Counted from the first letter of the stretch, positions 34,901 through 45,284 are shown. The stretch is DNA of 50,988 bases from Belliella pelovolcani (GCF_900156785.1 NZ_FTOP01000021.1:1-50988); one strand, 5' to 3'. Program-made: numbers and translations. Notes: generated by a model from the letters alone, not told the origin.

Positions 34901-35749
34901 TTATCGGACATTGAAATCTTGGTATTTTCTACCCAATTCCCAAGCTTCAAATAGCATCTCCAAGAAACCTTCCATTCTATCCAAAGGAATTAAGTTTGGT
35001 CCATCGCTGAGCGCTTTAGCTGGCTCGGGATGCGTCTCGATAAAAAAGCCATCTATACCAGTAGCCGCAGCTGCTCTTGCCAAAAAGGGAGCAAACTCAC
35101 GTTGCCCTCCACTGGTACCGCCTTGACCACCTGGCTGCTGTACACTGTGCGTAATATCAAAGACAACAGGGGCAAATTGACGCATAATCGGTAGGCCTCG
35201 CATATCCACGACCAGGTTATGGTAACCCAATGAAAATCCTCTTTCGGTTAAGCATACGTTGTCATTGCCCGTGGATCGAACCTTTGTCACTGCATATTGC
35301 ATGTCCTCTGGAGCCATGAATTGCCCCCTTTTGATCTTGACAGCTTTACCTGTCTCTCCAGCAGCCAATAGTAAATCTGTCTGTCTACATAGGAATGCGG
35401 GAATCTGAAGTACATCTACAACCTCAGCTACTTCTGCTGCCTGATAACTCTCGTGAATATCTGTCACCAAAGGAACTTGTAACTCTTTTCCTACGCGTTG
35501 TAATACTTCCAAAGACTTGTCCATCCCTATACTTCTAAAAGAACCAGAGGAAGTTCTATTTGCCTTATCAAAGGATGCTTTGAATACATAGGAAAATCCA
35601 AATTTCTCAGCAAGTGCTTTTACTGTGGATCCGATTTCAATGCAAATATCATAACTCTCCACGGCACAAGGACCTGCAAAAAGTACAGGCTTGTCTTGCC
35701 CTAAAATCACCTTGTCTGTGATTTTCATTGGCTGGGTAAATTTATTCAT
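34901..35749 (-). CDS. kdsA: 3-deoxy-8-phosphooctulonate synthase
   Basis: A 282-aa TIM-barrel enzyme that condenses PEP with arabinose-5-phosphate to KDO-8-phosphate for LPS inner core; cytosolic. FAGPCAVESYDICIEIG, FKASFDKANRTSSGSFR, TDIHE and FIETHPEPAKALSDGPN are family motifs. The start overlaps the kdsC stop by ATGA. Operon order is nitrilase fusion, kdsC, kdsA. Confidence 0.97.
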   Translation of the reverse strand: MNKFTQPMKITDKVILGQDKPVLFAGPCAVESYDICIEIGSTVKALAEKFGFSYVFKASFDKANRTSSGSFRSIGMDKSLEVLQRVGKELQVPLVTDIHESYQAAEVAEVVDVLQIPAFLCRQTDLLLAAGETGKAVKIKRGQFMAPEDMQYAVTKVRSTGNDNVCLTERGFSLGYHNLVVDMRGLPIMRQFAPVVFDITHSVQQPGGQGGTSGGQREFAPFLARAAAATGIDGFFIETHPEPAKALSDGPNLIPLDRMEGFLEMLFEAWELGRKYQDFNVR

Positions 35750-36300
35750 GATTTTTTGGTTAAGTTTTCAATGATTTCATCCATTTGATCTTTGGAAATG
35801 AGAATAGCATCTGCAAGCTCTCTAAAAACTCCTTGCCCCCCATTGAGTGAGGACACAAAATCTACTTTGGACTGGATGTATGGCAAAGCATCAGCTGGAC
35901 AAGCAGACAAACCTACCCTACTCAGGATTGGAAGATCTATCAAATCGTCTCCAATGTAGGCGACTTCGTCGGGATACAATTCTAAGGTTTCCAAAATCTC
36001 CACAAGCTTGCTTCCCTTATCTTTGATTCCATGATAGTGAAAGTCAAATCGGAGTTCTTCACAACGATTTTCTACGACTTTTGAATTTCTCCCTGTGATC
36101 GCACCCACCATGATGCCATTCTTCCTGAGATAATGAACGATCAGACCATCTTTGACATTGAATCGCTTATATTCAAGCTTATTGTCATCATAGATGATCC
36201 CTCCATCGGTGAGCACACCATCTACATCAGTGATGACAAGGCGGATGTTTTTTGCTTTAAGTTTGATGTCCTCGGTCAGCGCCGAGAGGTAATTTTGCAT
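35746..36300 (-). CDS. kdsC: 3-deoxy-D-manno-octulosonate 8-phosphate phosphatase
   Basis: A 184-aa HAD-fold phosphatase that removes phosphate from KDO-8-phosphate, the step after KdsA. Motif I is ITDVDGVLTDGGI; later AITGRNSKVVENR and YIGDDLIDLPIL complete the HAD set. Length is normal. The overlap with kdsA (ATGA) confirms joint expression. Confidence 0.96.
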   Translation of the reverse strand: MQNYLSALTEDIKLKAKNIRLVITDVDGVLTDGGIIYDDNKLEYKRFNVKDGLIVHYLRKNGIMVGAITGRNSKVVENRCEELRFDFHYHGIKDKGSKLVEILETLELYPDEVAYIGDDLIDLPILSRVGLSACPADALPYIQSKVDFVSSLNGGQGVFRELADAILISKDQMDEIIENLTKKS

Positions 36301-36304
36301 GTTT

Positions 36305-37846
36305 CTATTTCTTTTTCTTCAGCTGAACTGAATACAAGTCCAGTCTTCTTTGTTCTAAATTTCTTACGCTACCAGCTTTGCGTTGCTTGGTCAATAAGTC
36401 CAGATCAACATCTGCTACAATGGTCGTTTCAGCATTTTCAGATGCCTGAGCTACAGTCGCATCATGGGGGAATGAAAAATCAGAGGGGGAATAGATGGCT
36501 GCCTGGGAATACTGAATATCCATGTTTTCTACTCGCGGAAGGTTACCTACAGAGCCAGTAATAGCCACATAACATTCATTTTCTACTGCCCTTGCTTTGG
36601 CACAGGTATTCACTCTTAAGAAGGCATTTTTGGTATCTGTCCAAAAAGGCACAAATAAGATGTCCATCTCTTGTTCGGCAAGAATTCTACCCAACTCTGG
36701 AAACTCTACGTCATAACAGATCAAAATACCAATTTTTCCTGCATCTGTATCAAAAACTTTGATACCATTTCCACCTTGGAGGCCCCAATAGGACTGTTCA
36801 TCCGGGGTGATGTGCAGCTTGTATTGCTTGTCTATAGTTCCATCCCTACGACAGAGATAACTTACATTCCTAAGCTTCTTACCATCATACTCGGGCATAC
36901 TTCCTGCTATGATATTGACATTATAGGACAGTGCCAAATCTCGCATTCTAGTAACAATCTCGTCTGTATAATCTGCCAGATTTCTGATCGCCTCTGAAGC
37001 ATCCATATCGTTGAATTCCGCCAAAAGTGGGGCATTGAAAAACTCGGGAAGCAAACAGAAGTCTGACTTGTAGCCTGAGACGGTATCCACGAAAAACTCT
37101 ACCTGTTGCATCAAGTCGTCTACATTATTAAATCTACGCATTTTCCATTGCACCAGTCCTAGTCTTACGATGGACTTTTTGTTACCTATTAGCTTCTCGT
37201 CTTTTTCATAATAAATATTGATCCACTCTAGCAGTGTTGCATAAGCTCTAGAATCAGTATCTTCTGGCAAATATTTGGTGATTACTTTCCTTACGTGAAA
37301 CTCATTGGCCAGCTGAAAAGATAGTACAGGGTCAAATATCTCTTTACTTTTCACTAAGTCAATATACTTCCTTGGTGTCATCTGATCATAATACTTGGAA
37401 TAGCCAGGAATACGACCTCCTGCGATGATGGACCTTAGGTTGAGGTTTTCGCAAAGTTCTTTTCGGGCGTCATAAAGCCTTCTTCCCAAACGCATTCCTC
37501 TATATTCTTTGTGAACGAAAACATCCGTACCATACAGCGTATCCCCTTCATTGTCATGCGTGTCAAATTTCCCAAAACCAGTGATTTGATCATAGGTGTG
37601 ATTGTCCCCAAATTTAGAATAATCAACTACTAAGCTCAATGCAGCAGCCACAACCTTGCCATTATCTTCGATACAAATCTGTCCTTCTGGGAAAGCTTTG
37701 ATTTGGTTCTTTAATTCCTGACGGGTCCAAGCTCCCCCTTGATCTTTGTATATACTCACCATGATATCCCTGATATCATCATAATCAGAGAGTTTGATAT
37801 TTCTTAATTTTAAGCGGTGTTCTAATTCTTCTTTCTGCTTAGTCAT
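36305..37846 (-). CDS. GNAT acetyltransferase-nitrilase fusion
   Basis: A 513-aa two-domain protein. Residues 1-~220 are a GNAT fold (TDVFVHKEYRGMRLGRRLYD). Residues ~225-505 are a carbon-nitrogen hydrolase with FCLLPEFF (Glu), YKLHITPDEQ (Lys) and KIGILICYDVEFPELGRI (Cys), a complete E-K-C triad. This fusion is common in Bacteroidota with unknown substrate; some relatives act on amides. It is 4 bases from kdsC, so it is in the same operon, but a role in LPS is not shown. Confidence 0.9.
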   Translation of the reverse strand: MTKQKEELEHRLKLRNIKLSDYDDIRDIMVSIYKDQGGAWTRQELKNQIKAFPEGQICIEDNGKVVAAALSLVVDYSKFGDNHTYDQITGFGKFDTHDNEGDTLYGTDVFVHKEYRGMRLGRRLYDARKELCENLNLRSIIAGGRIPGYSKYYDQMTPRKYIDLVKSKEIFDPVLSFQLANEFHVRKVITKYLPEDTDSRAYATLLEWINIYYEKDEKLIGNKKSIVRLGLVQWKMRRFNNVDDLMQQVEFFVDTVSGYKSDFCLLPEFFNAPLLAEFNDMDASEAIRNLADYTDEIVTRMRDLALSYNVNIIAGSMPEYDGKKLRNVSYLCRRDGTIDKQYKLHITPDEQSYWGLQGGNGIKVFDTDAGKIGILICYDVEFPELGRILAEQEMDILFVPFWTDTKNAFLRVNTCAKARAVENECYVAITGSVGNLPRVENMDIQYSQAAIYSPSDFSFPHDATVAQASENAETTIVADVDLDLLTKQRKAGSVRNLEQRRLDLYSVQLKKKK

Positions 37847-37908
37847 GTTACAAAATTAATTAAAATTCAGTCAATAATTTTAAAAGCGGATCAGGTGTCA
37901 TCCAAAAC

Positions 37909-37916
37909 CAAAGTTT
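37909..37916 (-). promoter_or_regulatory. Candidate -7 box for the kds operon
   Basis: On the minus strand AAACTTTG matches TAnnTTTG in 7 of 8 positions, with TTTG 17 bases upstream, about 60 bases before the nitrilase-fusion ATG. The match is suggestive only. Confidence 0.35.
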
Positions 37917-38007
37917 CTTTCGAATATTAAACAAAGATTTAGCCAGATTGATTTAATTGTAAGATTAGTGTAATTTGTACTTTGTAAATTTGGAGAAGAA
38001 AATTGAT

Positions 38008-38907
38008 ATGGATGAAATAATAGAATTTAAAAAAGAAACAGTTTCTAATTTTTTCGAAATTATGAATGATTTTTTAAGCCAAAAACTTTTCTCAATCGGA
38101 GAGTCAAGCCTTACTGTTGGCCTATTGATAACTTTGGTTTTCTCTATATTCCTTTTGTTGATCATTTCTGAATTTGTCAGAAAAATACTGGTTAAAAGAG
38201 TCCTATCCAAATATCAGATCGAGCGAGGCACTAGGCAATCTGTTGGGACAATTGTCAAGTATGTTATTATCATTGCTGGGTTGGTTTCCATTCTTCAGAC
38301 TAATGGGATTGATTTGAGTGCTTTTGGTATTTTGGCAGGGGCACTTGGTGTAGGTATTGGTTTTGGTTTGCAGAATATCACCAATAATTTTATTTCGGGA
38401 TTGATCATTCTTTTTGAGCAACCTATCAAAGTTGGGGATAGAATAGAGGTTGGGGATATATCCGGAGATGTAATCAAGATCTCAGCCAGATCAACGACTA
38501 TAGTGACCAATGACAATATTTCAGTCATTATTCCAAACAGTCAATTTATAGATAGTCAGGTCATCAATTGGTCTCACAACGATCGAAACATCAGATTCAA
38601 TTTCCCTGTTGGCGTATCTTACAATGAAGATCCTGAGAAAGTAAAAGCAATCCTAATAGAAGTCGCTAAAGCCAATGAAGGGGTGCTTGCTTCTCCAAGT
38701 CCAGATGTCCTTTTTGACGATTTTGCTGATAGCAGCTTGAACTTCTATTTGCGCGTATGGACTTCGGAATACATCAACAAACCCAAAGTACTAAAAAGTC
38801 AACTTTATTATGAAATCTTCAGGCGCTTTAAGGAGCAAGGTATAGAAATCCCTTTCCCACAAAGAGATATTCACATTATTTCCGGCGGAGAAAAATTGAA
38901 AAGCTAA
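38008..38907 (+). CDS. Small-conductance mechanosensitive channel (MscS family)
   Basis: About 299 aa from the ATG at 38008 (MDEIIEFKKETV), with GGAG just upstream; a TTG start at 37975 is unlikely. There are three membrane segments (LLITLVFSIFLLLIISEFV; TIVKYVIIIAGLVSILQ; and the pore helix region AFGILAGALGVGIGFGLQNI), then the MscS beta domain (IKVGDRIEVGDISGDVIKIS) and C-terminal alpha/beta cage (VGVSYNEDPEKVKAIL). It releases solutes at hypo-osmotic shock, in the inner membrane. Confidence 0.93.
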   Translation: MDEIIEFKKETVSNFFEIMNDFLSQKLFSIGESSLTVGLLITLVFSIFLLLIISEFVRKILVKRVLSKYQIERGTRQSVGTIVKYVIIIAGLVSILQTNGIDLSAFGILAGALGVGIGFGLQNITNNFISGLIILFEQPIKVGDRIEVGDISGDVIKISARSTTIVTNDNISVIIPNSQFIDSQVINWSHNDRNIRFNFPVGVSYNEDPEKVKAILIEVAKANEGVLASPSPDVLFDDFADSSLNFYLRVWTSEYINKPKVLKSQLYYEIFRRFKEQGIEIPFPQRDIHIISGGEKLKS

Positions 38908-38976
38908 AGATTCTTAGTTTATTTACAAGTCGAATTAATTTCAATACCGAAACTGACTCAATCAGTTCAAAACAAG

Positions 38977-39924
38977 ATGCTTAGATTACTTAGAAATATT
39001 AGCTTTTTCTTAATACTATTCTTAGTATCTGAACAGACATTTGCCCAAAGTTTGTATCGTTATAGATTTGAAGAACCTTGGTCTATATCTGTCTCCGCTG
39101 GCCCTACCCAGTATTTTGGAGAATTATATTCTCTCTGGAAGTACAATGAAGGCGTACAACCGGATTGGAATGCTAACATTGCCTTGAGAAGAACACTAGG
39201 TACGAGGATAAGAGCTAGAGCAGAATTTACTTATTATCAAATATCAGGACAAGATCCACCTTCGGATCCTAGAGCTTTAAGGACACCTAGAAATCTTCAT
39301 TTTAGAGCGAGGAATATGGAAGCTTCCTTGATTGGAGAATTTCACTGGAAGCCTGTCAAAGTCTATAATATCACAAGAAGTTACTTCAACCTATATGGTT
39401 TTGCAGGAGTGGGTATGTCTTCAAATGATCCCAAGGCTCAGCTAAGGGGAGAGTGGGTCGCTCTCAGGCCGCTACAAATAGAAAACAACCCTTATAATAA
39501 GTATATTGTCGTATTTCCAACTGGAATCGGCGCTAAGTACAAGTTAAGTGTATATGCTGACCTTACCTTAGAATTAAATTACAGGTGGACTTTGACTGAT
39601 TATATGGATGATATCAGTGCATTCAATGTCAGTGAATTTTATTTAGATTTGCTTGCTGATTACGGAACAAATGGAGAAGGCCCAAATCCAGACAGGTTGA
39701 GGTTAGCTATTAGAAACCCAGACTTTTTGAGAGAAAATGGTGAGCCAGATGTACAAAAAATACTAAACAATAGAGGTCGTATCAGAAGAGGCTCTGGATT
39801 GACAGAGAGATTTGATGGCTATCTAGGCATCAACCTTGGAATTGAAATCTACCTTTCCCCAGATATTTGGGACAACTGGATCTTTAGAAATAGACTTTAC
39901 GAGAAACGATTCAGATTCTGGTAA
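38977..39924 (+). CDS. Outer-membrane beta-barrel-like protein (DUF6089-like)
   Basis: A 315-aa protein. Signal peptide MLRLLRNISFFLILFLVSEQ, ending TFAQ. Then alternating strands with aromatic ends (WSISVSAGPTQYFGELYSLW; TRIRARAEFTYYQISGQDPP; YFNLYGFAGVGMSSNDPK), typical of Bacteroidota DUF6089/outer-membrane proteins of about 280-320 aa. The function is unknown. It is 70 bases from the mscS stop and may share its transcript. Confidence 0.75.
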   Translation: MLRLLRNISFFLILFLVSEQTFAQSLYRYRFEEPWSISVSAGPTQYFGELYSLWKYNEGVQPDWNANIALRRTLGTRIRARAEFTYYQISGQDPPSDPRALRTPRNLHFRARNMEASLIGEFHWKPVKVYNITRSYFNLYGFAGVGMSSNDPKAQLRGEWVALRPLQIENNPYNKYIVVFPTGIGAKYKLSVYADLTLELNYRWTLTDYMDDISAFNVSEFYLDLLADYGTNGEGPNPDRLRLAIRNPDFLRENGEPDVQKILNNRGRIRRGSGLTERFDGYLGINLGIEIYLSPDIWDNWIFRNRLYEKRFRFW

Positions 39925-39985
39925 GAATTATCACCTTTCCATTACCCTTCTTGAGGATTTGAAGGTCATTTCTAGCTATTTTTTC

Positions 39986-39993
39986 TATTTTTG
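39986..39993 (+). promoter_or_regulatory. Candidate -7 box for leuS
   Basis: TATTTTTG is a full match to TAnnTTTG, 36 bases before the leuS ATG. A TTTG about 24 bases upstream (GGATTTGAAGG) is slightly far for the usual -33 element. Confidence 0.45.
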
Positions 39994-40029
39994 CAAGCAA
40001 TTCAAAAATCTTTAAGCTTTTAATCAAAA

Positions 40030-42804
40030 ATGGCTGATTACAATCCTTCAGTAATAGAAAAGAAATGGCAGCAATACTGGGAACAAAACCAGATTTTCAA
40101 TGCCCAAGTGAATCCAAACAAACCGAAATTTTATTCTTTGGACATGTTCCCCTATCCGTCCGGAGCAGGACTACATGTGGGACATCCGCTGGGCTACATT
40201 GCCTCTGATATCATCACAAGATACAAGAGACTTCAGGGATTCAATGTCCTGCACCCAATGGGTTACGATTCATTTGGATTACCTGCGGAACAATATGCCA
40301 TACAGACAGGACAACACCCAGCCATCACAACTGAAGAAAACATCAAAAGATACACTGAGCAGCTCAAAAACATCGGTTTTGCCTTTGATTGGGACAAGGA
40401 AGTCCGCACTTCCAATCCAGACTACTATAAATGGACTCAGTGGATCTTCATGCAGCTTTTCAACAGCTATTATGACAAAACTGAAGACAAGGCCAAGAGC
40501 ATCGCTTCTTTGATAGAAAAATTTGAATCTAATGGAAACGCAGGTATATCCGCGGTTTGCGATGAAGATACACCTGAGTTTTCGGCAGAAGATTGGAAAG
40601 CCTTTTCTGAAAAAGAAAAGCAGGAAATGCTACTCAAATACCGCTTGACCTATTTGGCTGAGACGACTGTCAACTGGTGTGCAGCACTCGGCACGGTACT
40701 TTCCAATGACGAAGTAAAAGATGGCTTCTCCGAAAGGGGCGGACATCCTGTGGAACGAAAGAAAATGATGCAGTGGTCCATGCGGATCACAGCTTATGCA
40801 GACAGGTTGCTCAAAGGGCTGGACACCGTGGACTGGAATGAACCCATCAAAGAAATGCAACGCAACTGGATCGGAAGATCTACTGGTGCCGAAATGGTAT
40901 TTCAGGTCAAAGGACAGGATAAGTTGATCAAAGTGTTTACCACCAGAATTGACACTATCTATGGAGTGACGTATTTGGCTTTGGCACCTGAGCATGATTA
41001 TGTCAAAGACCTGATCACTGACGATCAACGACAAACAGCAGAGGCTTACGTTGAAGTTGCCAAAAATAGGTCTGAACGTGAAAGAATGTCAGATGTCAAA
41101 ACCATTTCCGGTGCATTCACAGGTTCTTACGCCATCAACCCATTCAATGGAGAAGAAATCCAAATCTGGGTAGCCGATTACGTTTTGGCAGGCTATGGCA
41201 CTGGGGCTGTGATGGCCGTTCCAGCGCATGACGAGAGAGATTATAACTTCGCTAAGCATTTTGGACTGGAGATCAGACAGGTGATCGAGGGAAGCATGGA
41301 AGAAGGATCATTTCCTGGAAAAGGAGGTACCATCATCAACTCTGACTTCCTATCAGGCTTGGAGATGAAAGCAGCGATGGACAAAGCCATAGCTTTCCTG
41401 GAAGAGAAGAAAATCGGAAAAGGCAAAATCCAGTACAGGATGCGTGATGCAATCTTCACCCGTCAGCGCTACTGGGGCGAGCCACTTCCTGTATATTTCA
41501 AAGATGGACTGCCTTATCTGATAGATGAAAAAGACCTGCCTTTGGTGTTGCCTGAGGTAGATAAATATTTACCAACAGAAGATGGTGAACCGCCTTTGGC
41601 AAGGGCCAAAGACTGGAACTATACCACTTCAGAAGGGACTTTCCCACTTGAGCGAAGCACCATGCCAGGTTGGGCCGGTTCAAGCTGGTATTTCTTCCGC
41701 TATATGGATCCTAAAAACGAGGAGAAAGTTGTAGCCGAGGAGATTGTCAAATATTGGGGGGCTGTAGACCTGTATATTGGCGGGGCGGAGCATGCTACCG
41801 GACACCTATTGTATTCCCGATTCTGGACCAAGTTCCTTTATGATATAGGAGCTGTCTCCATAGAAGAGCCTTTCCAGAAAATGATCAACCAAGGTATGAT
41901 CCAAGGAAGATCAAATTTTGTATATAGGGTAAAAGGCAGCAATCAGTTTGTCAGTTTGGGTCTGAAAGATCAGTACGAAACTTCCGCCATGCACGTGGAT
42001 GTGAACATCGTACACAATGACCAATTGAATTTGGATAAGTTCAAGGCCTGGAGACCTGATTTGGCTGATGCAGAATTTATCCTGGAGGATGGCAAATATA
42101 TCTGTGGAGCTGAAGTAGAGAAAATGTCCAAGTCCAAATACAATGTTGTCAACCCTGATGACATCATCGAAAGATATGGAGCTGACACTTTAAGATTGTA
42201 CGAAATGTTCTTGGGGCCTTTGGAGCAGTTCAAGCCTTGGAACACCAATGGTATCGACGGAGTATCCAAATTCCTTAAAAAACTCTGGAAACTTTTTCAT
42301 GACAATAATGGCAATGTTACTATTTCCGAGGCCAAGCCAAGTGCAGAAGAATTGAAAACCCTGCACAAGACCATCAAGAAAACACAAGAGGACTTGGAGA
42401 ATTACTCTTTCAATACCTCTGTGGCTTCCTTTATGATCTGTGTAAACGAACTGACTGCATTGAAATGCAACAAGAAAGCCATTTTGGAACCATTGGCAAT
42501 TTTGGTTTCACCTTATGCACCACATATTGCAGAAGAGCTTTGGGCTATTCTTGGTCATGAGGAGTCTATCATTCATGCAAGCTTCCCGGAATTCAATGAA
42601 GCCTATTTGGTCGAAAGCAGCCATGAATACCCTGTATCGATCAATGGAAAGATGCGAACCAAGTTAACCCTTTCACTTTCTTTATCTAAAGAGGAAATCG
42701 AGAAAGCAGCCTTGGAAGATGAAACCGTTCAGAAATGGCTAGAAGGTCAAGCGCCTAAAAAGATGATTGTCGTGCCAGGTAAAATTGTAAATATTGTACT
42801 TTAA
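40030..42804 (+). CDS. leuS: Leucyl-tRNA synthetase
   Basis: A 924-aa class I synthetase. The HIGH motif is [18 protein letters not shown] (residues ~42-60) and the KMSKS motif is at ~698-702 ([12 protein letters not shown]). The editing domain ([19 protein letters not shown]) and a long zinc-less Bacteroidota-type insertion are present. It charges tRNA-Leu. A complete gene, length normal for the phylum. Confidence 0.98.
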   Translation: MADYNPSVIEKKWQQYWEQNQIFNAQVNPNKPKFYSLDMFPYPSGAGLHVGHPLGYIASDIITRYKRLQGFNVLHPMGYDSFGLPAEQYAIQTGQHPAITTEENIKRYTEQLKNIGFAFDWDKEVRTSNPDYYKWTQWIFMQLFNSYYDKTEDKAKSIASLIEKFESNGNAGISAVCDEDTPEFSAEDWKAFSEKEKQEMLLKYRLTYLAETTVNWCAALGTVLSNDEVKDGFSERGGHPVERKKMMQWSMRITAYADRLLKGLDTVDWNEPIKEMQRNWIGRSTGAEMVFQVKGQDKLIKVFTTRIDTIYGVTYLALAPEHDYVKDLITDDQRQTAEAYVEVAKNRSERERMSDVKTISGAFTGSYAINPFNGEEIQIWVADYVLAGYGTGAVMAVPAHDERDYNFAKHFGLEIRQVIEGSMEEGSFPGKGGTIINSDFLSGLEMKAAMDKAIAFLEEKKIGKGKIQYRMRDAIFTRQRYWGEPLPVYFKDGLPYLIDEKDLPLVLPEVDKYLPTEDGEPPLARAKDWNYTTSEGTFPLERSTMPGWAGSSWYFFRYMDPKNEEKVVAEEIVKYWGAVDLYIGGAEHATGHLLYSRFWTKFLYDIGAVSIEEPFQKMINQGMIQGRSNFVYRVKGSNQFVSLGLKDQYETSAMHVDVNIVHNDQLNLDKFKAWRPDLADAEFILEDGKYICGAEVEKMSKSKYNVVNPDDIIERYGADTLRLYEMFLGPLEQFKPWNTNGIDGVSKFLKKLWKLFHDNNGNVTISEAKPSAEELKTLHKTIKKTQEDLENYSFNTSVASFMICVNELTALKCNKKAILEPLAILVSPYAPHIAEELWAILGHEESIIHASFPEFNEAYLVESSHEYPVSINGKMRTKLTLSLSLSKEEIEKAALEDETVQKWLEGQAPKKMIVVPGKIVNIVL

Positions 42805-42888
42805 TCAAGTCAGACAATATCATCATCAGGTCATTGGAAAGTCTTACAGAAATCTTTCTAATGACCTATTTTGTTTCTAGGATCCATT

Positions 42889-43206
42889 ATGAATAGAATA
42901 TTTGTCAATCTAGCCGCTATTTTGCCTTCGGGAATATTCGCTTATTCCTACTTGAGGGAATGGATAGGCGCTGTATTTTTCAAAGAAGAGATTCTGCTGC
43001 AAGCTTCAAACCCCGAAGCTCCTTACTATCACAGCAGTTTAGATCTTTACCTTTGGAACACTTTGACATTCGGTCTGATATTCTTTGGGATCTTCGTCAC
43101 AGCTATTTATGCTGCGATCAAAAAAAAGGAAGGACTGGTCTTTCTCTGCTTTGTATTGAGCATGATTGGGGTTTTCTTGATCATGTTCAACGGGGCTTTC
43201 AAATGA
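42889..43206 (+). CDS. Small membrane protein
   Basis: About 105 aa from the ATG at 42889 (MNRIFVNLAAILPSGIFAYS). There are three hydrophobic segments: the N-terminal one, LWNTLTFGLIFFGIFVTAIY, and LVFLCFVLSMIGVFLIMFNG. Short cytoplasmic and periplasmic loops lie between. I recognise no family. It sits between leuS and an FKBP-type isomerase. Confidence 0.6.
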   Translation: MNRIFVNLAAILPSGIFAYSYLREWIGAVFFKEEILLQASNPEAPYYHSSLDLYLWNTLTFGLIFFGIFVTAIYAAIKKKEGLVFLCFVLSMIGVFLIMFNGAFK

Positions 43207-43248
43207 GAAAGTAAAAGCTATTCAACAGAGCTATTGCAAAAATAACCC

Positions 43249-43256
43249 TACCTTTG
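43249..43256 (+). promoter_or_regulatory. Candidate -7 box for the FKBP gene
   Basis: TACCTTTG is a full match to TAnnTTTG, 17 bases before the ATG at 43274. I find no convincing -33 TTG at the usual distance. Confidence 0.4.
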
Positions 43257-43273
43257 TGGCAGAATAATTTACT

Positions 43274-43798
43274 ATGAAAATTACAAACAACACCGTAGTA
43301 GGATTGACCTACGAGCTCAAAGTCAGCAAAGAAGAAGAGGAAGTAGAATCTGCACCATTCAGTGTAGAAGTTAGAGATGGAGAAGACCCTTTTTATTTCC
43401 TTTTTGGAAACAGTGGTTTGCCAGAGAAATTCGAAGAACTACTCGCTGGTAAAACACAAGGAGACAGCTTTAGTTTTGTGTTGACTGCGGATGAAGCCTA
43501 TGGGCCAGCAGATGATGAAATGATCATGAGTTTGCCAAAAAGTCAATTTTCAGGAGAAAGGGGTTTTGAACCAGGCATGTTGGAAGAAGGAAACTTTCTT
43601 CCATTAGTGGATGAAAATGGCTATCCTATGCAAGCAAAAGTATTAAAAGATTTAGGAGAAGATATTCTATTAGATTTCAATCATCCTTTGGTAGGTTTTG
43701 ACCTGCACTTTGATGGAGAGATTCACGAAGTGAGAGAAGCTACAGCAGAAGAAATCGCACATGGCCATGTTCATGGTGAGCATGGTCATCAGCATTAA
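43274..43798 (+). CDS. FKBP-type peptidyl-prolyl isomerase, SlyD-like
   Basis: A 174-aa protein. VVGLTYELKVS, FLFGNSGLPEKFEELLAGK (FKBP core), DEAYGPADDEMIMSLPKSQF, and the insert-in-flap region match SlyD-type FKBPs. The C-terminus HGHVHGEHGHQH is a His-rich metal-binding tail of the SlyD kind. It is expected to isomerise prolyl bonds and bind nickel or zinc in the cytosol. A strong terminator follows. Confidence 0.93.
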   Translation: MKITNNTVVGLTYELKVSKEEEEVESAPFSVEVRDGEDPFYFLFGNSGLPEKFEELLAGKTQGDSFSFVLTADEAYGPADDEMIMSLPKSQFSGERGFEPGMLEEGNFLPLVDENGYPMQAKVLKDLGEDILLDFNHPLVGFDLHFDGEIHEVREATAEEIAHGHVHGEHGHQH

Positions 43799-43803
43799 CA
43801 ACA

Positions 43804-43834
43804 AAAGAGCCTCGGATTTAATCCGAGGCTCTTT
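43804..43834. terminator. Strong terminator after FKBP gene
   Basis: A 14-bp stem AAAGAGCCTCGGAT / ATCCGAGGCTCTTT with loop TTA, ending in T residues. It is the longest perfect stem in this half of the window. Confidence 0.9.
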
Positions 43835-43977
43835 ATGTATATAATCTGATTACAAGCTTCATTGACAGTAGATGAATTAATGGGCTCATTCGGTTGCTAA
43901 TGGTCAATATCGATTAATAACTTTCAGAGGCGGATCGGAATTTTGTAATGTTATGGGCAAAGTTCCTTATATCCATA

Positions 43978-44934
43978 TCATTTAAAGCTTATCTCTTTTT
44001 CAGTATCCCATTTGAGATAAACCTTAGCACCTTTTTCAAAAGACCTATCTTTATCCTCAACTTTCCATATCAAACCATCACTGGTCTGCACAGTCAATAG
44101 GTTATAGTGAATTAAATATTGCTTATCCATCACTTTTGCACACAGCCCAGTACTTTTGAATAATTGGATGTCAGAAGGTCGGATATAGGTTTTGCTTTTG
44201 TCTTGGACAGCATTAAGCGTACTAAATAGCTTTGCTGCATAGAGATTTTTTGGCTGTTTGAATATCTCTTCGGGACTACCGCGTTGAATTAATTTCCCTC
44301 CTTGCATGATAGCGAGATCTGAGGTCATTTGAAGAGCATCATCCAAATCATGTGTCACAAAAAGTACCGTGACGTTTAATTCATTGAACATCTCTTTCAA
44401 TTCTTCAATCAATTCCCTTCTTTGAATCGCATCCAAACTTGAAAAAGGTTCATCTATAAGCAATACCTCTGGCTCCAAGCTCAGTGCCCTTCCAATGGCG
44501 ACTTTTTGTTGTTGCCCACCGGAGAGTTGGCGAGGAAGTTTATCCTTAAAGAGCTCAAGCTTAAGCAGTTTGAGCAGACTTTTTACTCGTTGATCTCTAT
44601 ATTTTCTATCATATTGGATCAATGGTCTTGAGATGTTTTCCTCAACTGTTGAACTTGGGTAAAGTTGGTATTCCTGGTAGACCAACTGAACTTCATCATA
44701 ACCTGGAATCAGTCTTTCATTTGGATTTTGAATTTGGAGATCTCCTAATTGAACTTTACCAGCATCTTTATTTTCCAAGCCAGCGATAATTCTAAGAAGT
44801 GTACTTTTCCCAGAGCCACTTTCGCCTACTAAGGAAAGAATCCTCCCCTTTTCAAGTTGTAAAGAAAAGTTTTTGACTACCAGCTGTTCATTTTGGTAGG
44901 CTTTATTGACTGAATCGATGGTTAGAAAACTCAT
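43978..44934 (-). CDS. ABC transporter ATP-binding protein, TOBE-containing, orphan
   Basis: A 318-aa protein. Walker A is GESGSGKST, the signature LSGGQQQKVAIGRAL, Walker B VLLIDEPFSSLD, and TLNAVQDKSKTYIRPSDIQL begins a C-terminal OB/TOBE-like domain of importer ATPases (MalK/PotA/CysA type). No permease or binding protein is adjacent, and neighbours are MmcQ/YjbR and ispG genes. The partner must lie elsewhere, or the protein has another role. It is 2 bases from the MmcQ gene. Confidence 0.92.
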   Translation of the reverse strand: MSFLTIDSVNKAYQNEQLVVKNFSLQLEKGRILSLVGESGSGKSTLLRIIAGLENKDAGKVQLGDLQIQNPNERLIPGYDEVQLVYQEYQLYPSSTVEENISRPLIQYDRKYRDQRVKSLLKLLKLELFKDKLPRQLSGGQQQKVAIGRALSLEPEVLLIDEPFSSLDAIQRRELIEELKEMFNELNVTVLFVTHDLDDALQMTSDLAIMQGGKLIQRGSPEEIFKQPKNLYAAKLFSTLNAVQDKSKTYIRPSDIQLFKSTGLCAKVMDKQYLIHYNLLTVQTSDGLIWKVEDKDRSFEKGAKVYLKWDTEKEISFK

Positions 44935-44936
44935 TT

Positions 44937-45284
44937 TTACCTTAAGGCTTCTTTAATTTTCTTGGGTAATTTTTGAAAAATCAAATTATAAGAATGATCT
45001 ACCAATGCTAGAATCGCCGCATCATGTAAATCTTGATGGAAGGATATTGTATTCCAATGATTCTTATTCATGTGAAAGCCTGGATTTACAGCTCGATATT
45101 GTTCTCTCAATTCTACTGCCTTCTCTGGGTCACATTTTAGATTTACACTTTCAAATGAAGTGATATCTACAATCGCAAAGATTTTACCTCCAACTTTGAA
45201 ACAAAGTGTGACCTCGTCAAAAGGTGTATCTTCTGTAGCACCAAATTTAGAGAGACAATATTTCCTAAAAGATTCAATATCCAT
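44937..45284 (-). CDS. MmcQ/YjbR family protein
   Basis: A 115-aa protein. MDIESFRKYCLSKFGATEDT, LCFKVGGKIFAIVDI, KCDPEKAVELREQYRAVNPG and NKNHWNTISFHQDL match the MmcQ/YjbR fold (CyaY-like). The family is thought to bind DNA or other ligands; the role is not known. It is in the minus-strand ispG operon. Confidence 0.9.
   Translation of the reverse strand: MDIESFRKYCLSKFGATEDTPFDEVTLCFKVGGKIFAIVDITSFESVNLKCDPEKAVELREQYRAVNPGFHMNKNHWNTISFHQDLHDAAILALVDHSYNLIFQKLPKKIKEALR

Noticed and set aside
37975-38007. TTG start for the MscS gene
   Set aside because: The ATG at 38008 has a GGAG upstream and fits the family start.
41241-41459. Minus-strand ORF within leuS
   Set aside because: It is a shadow of a strongly conserved coding gene.
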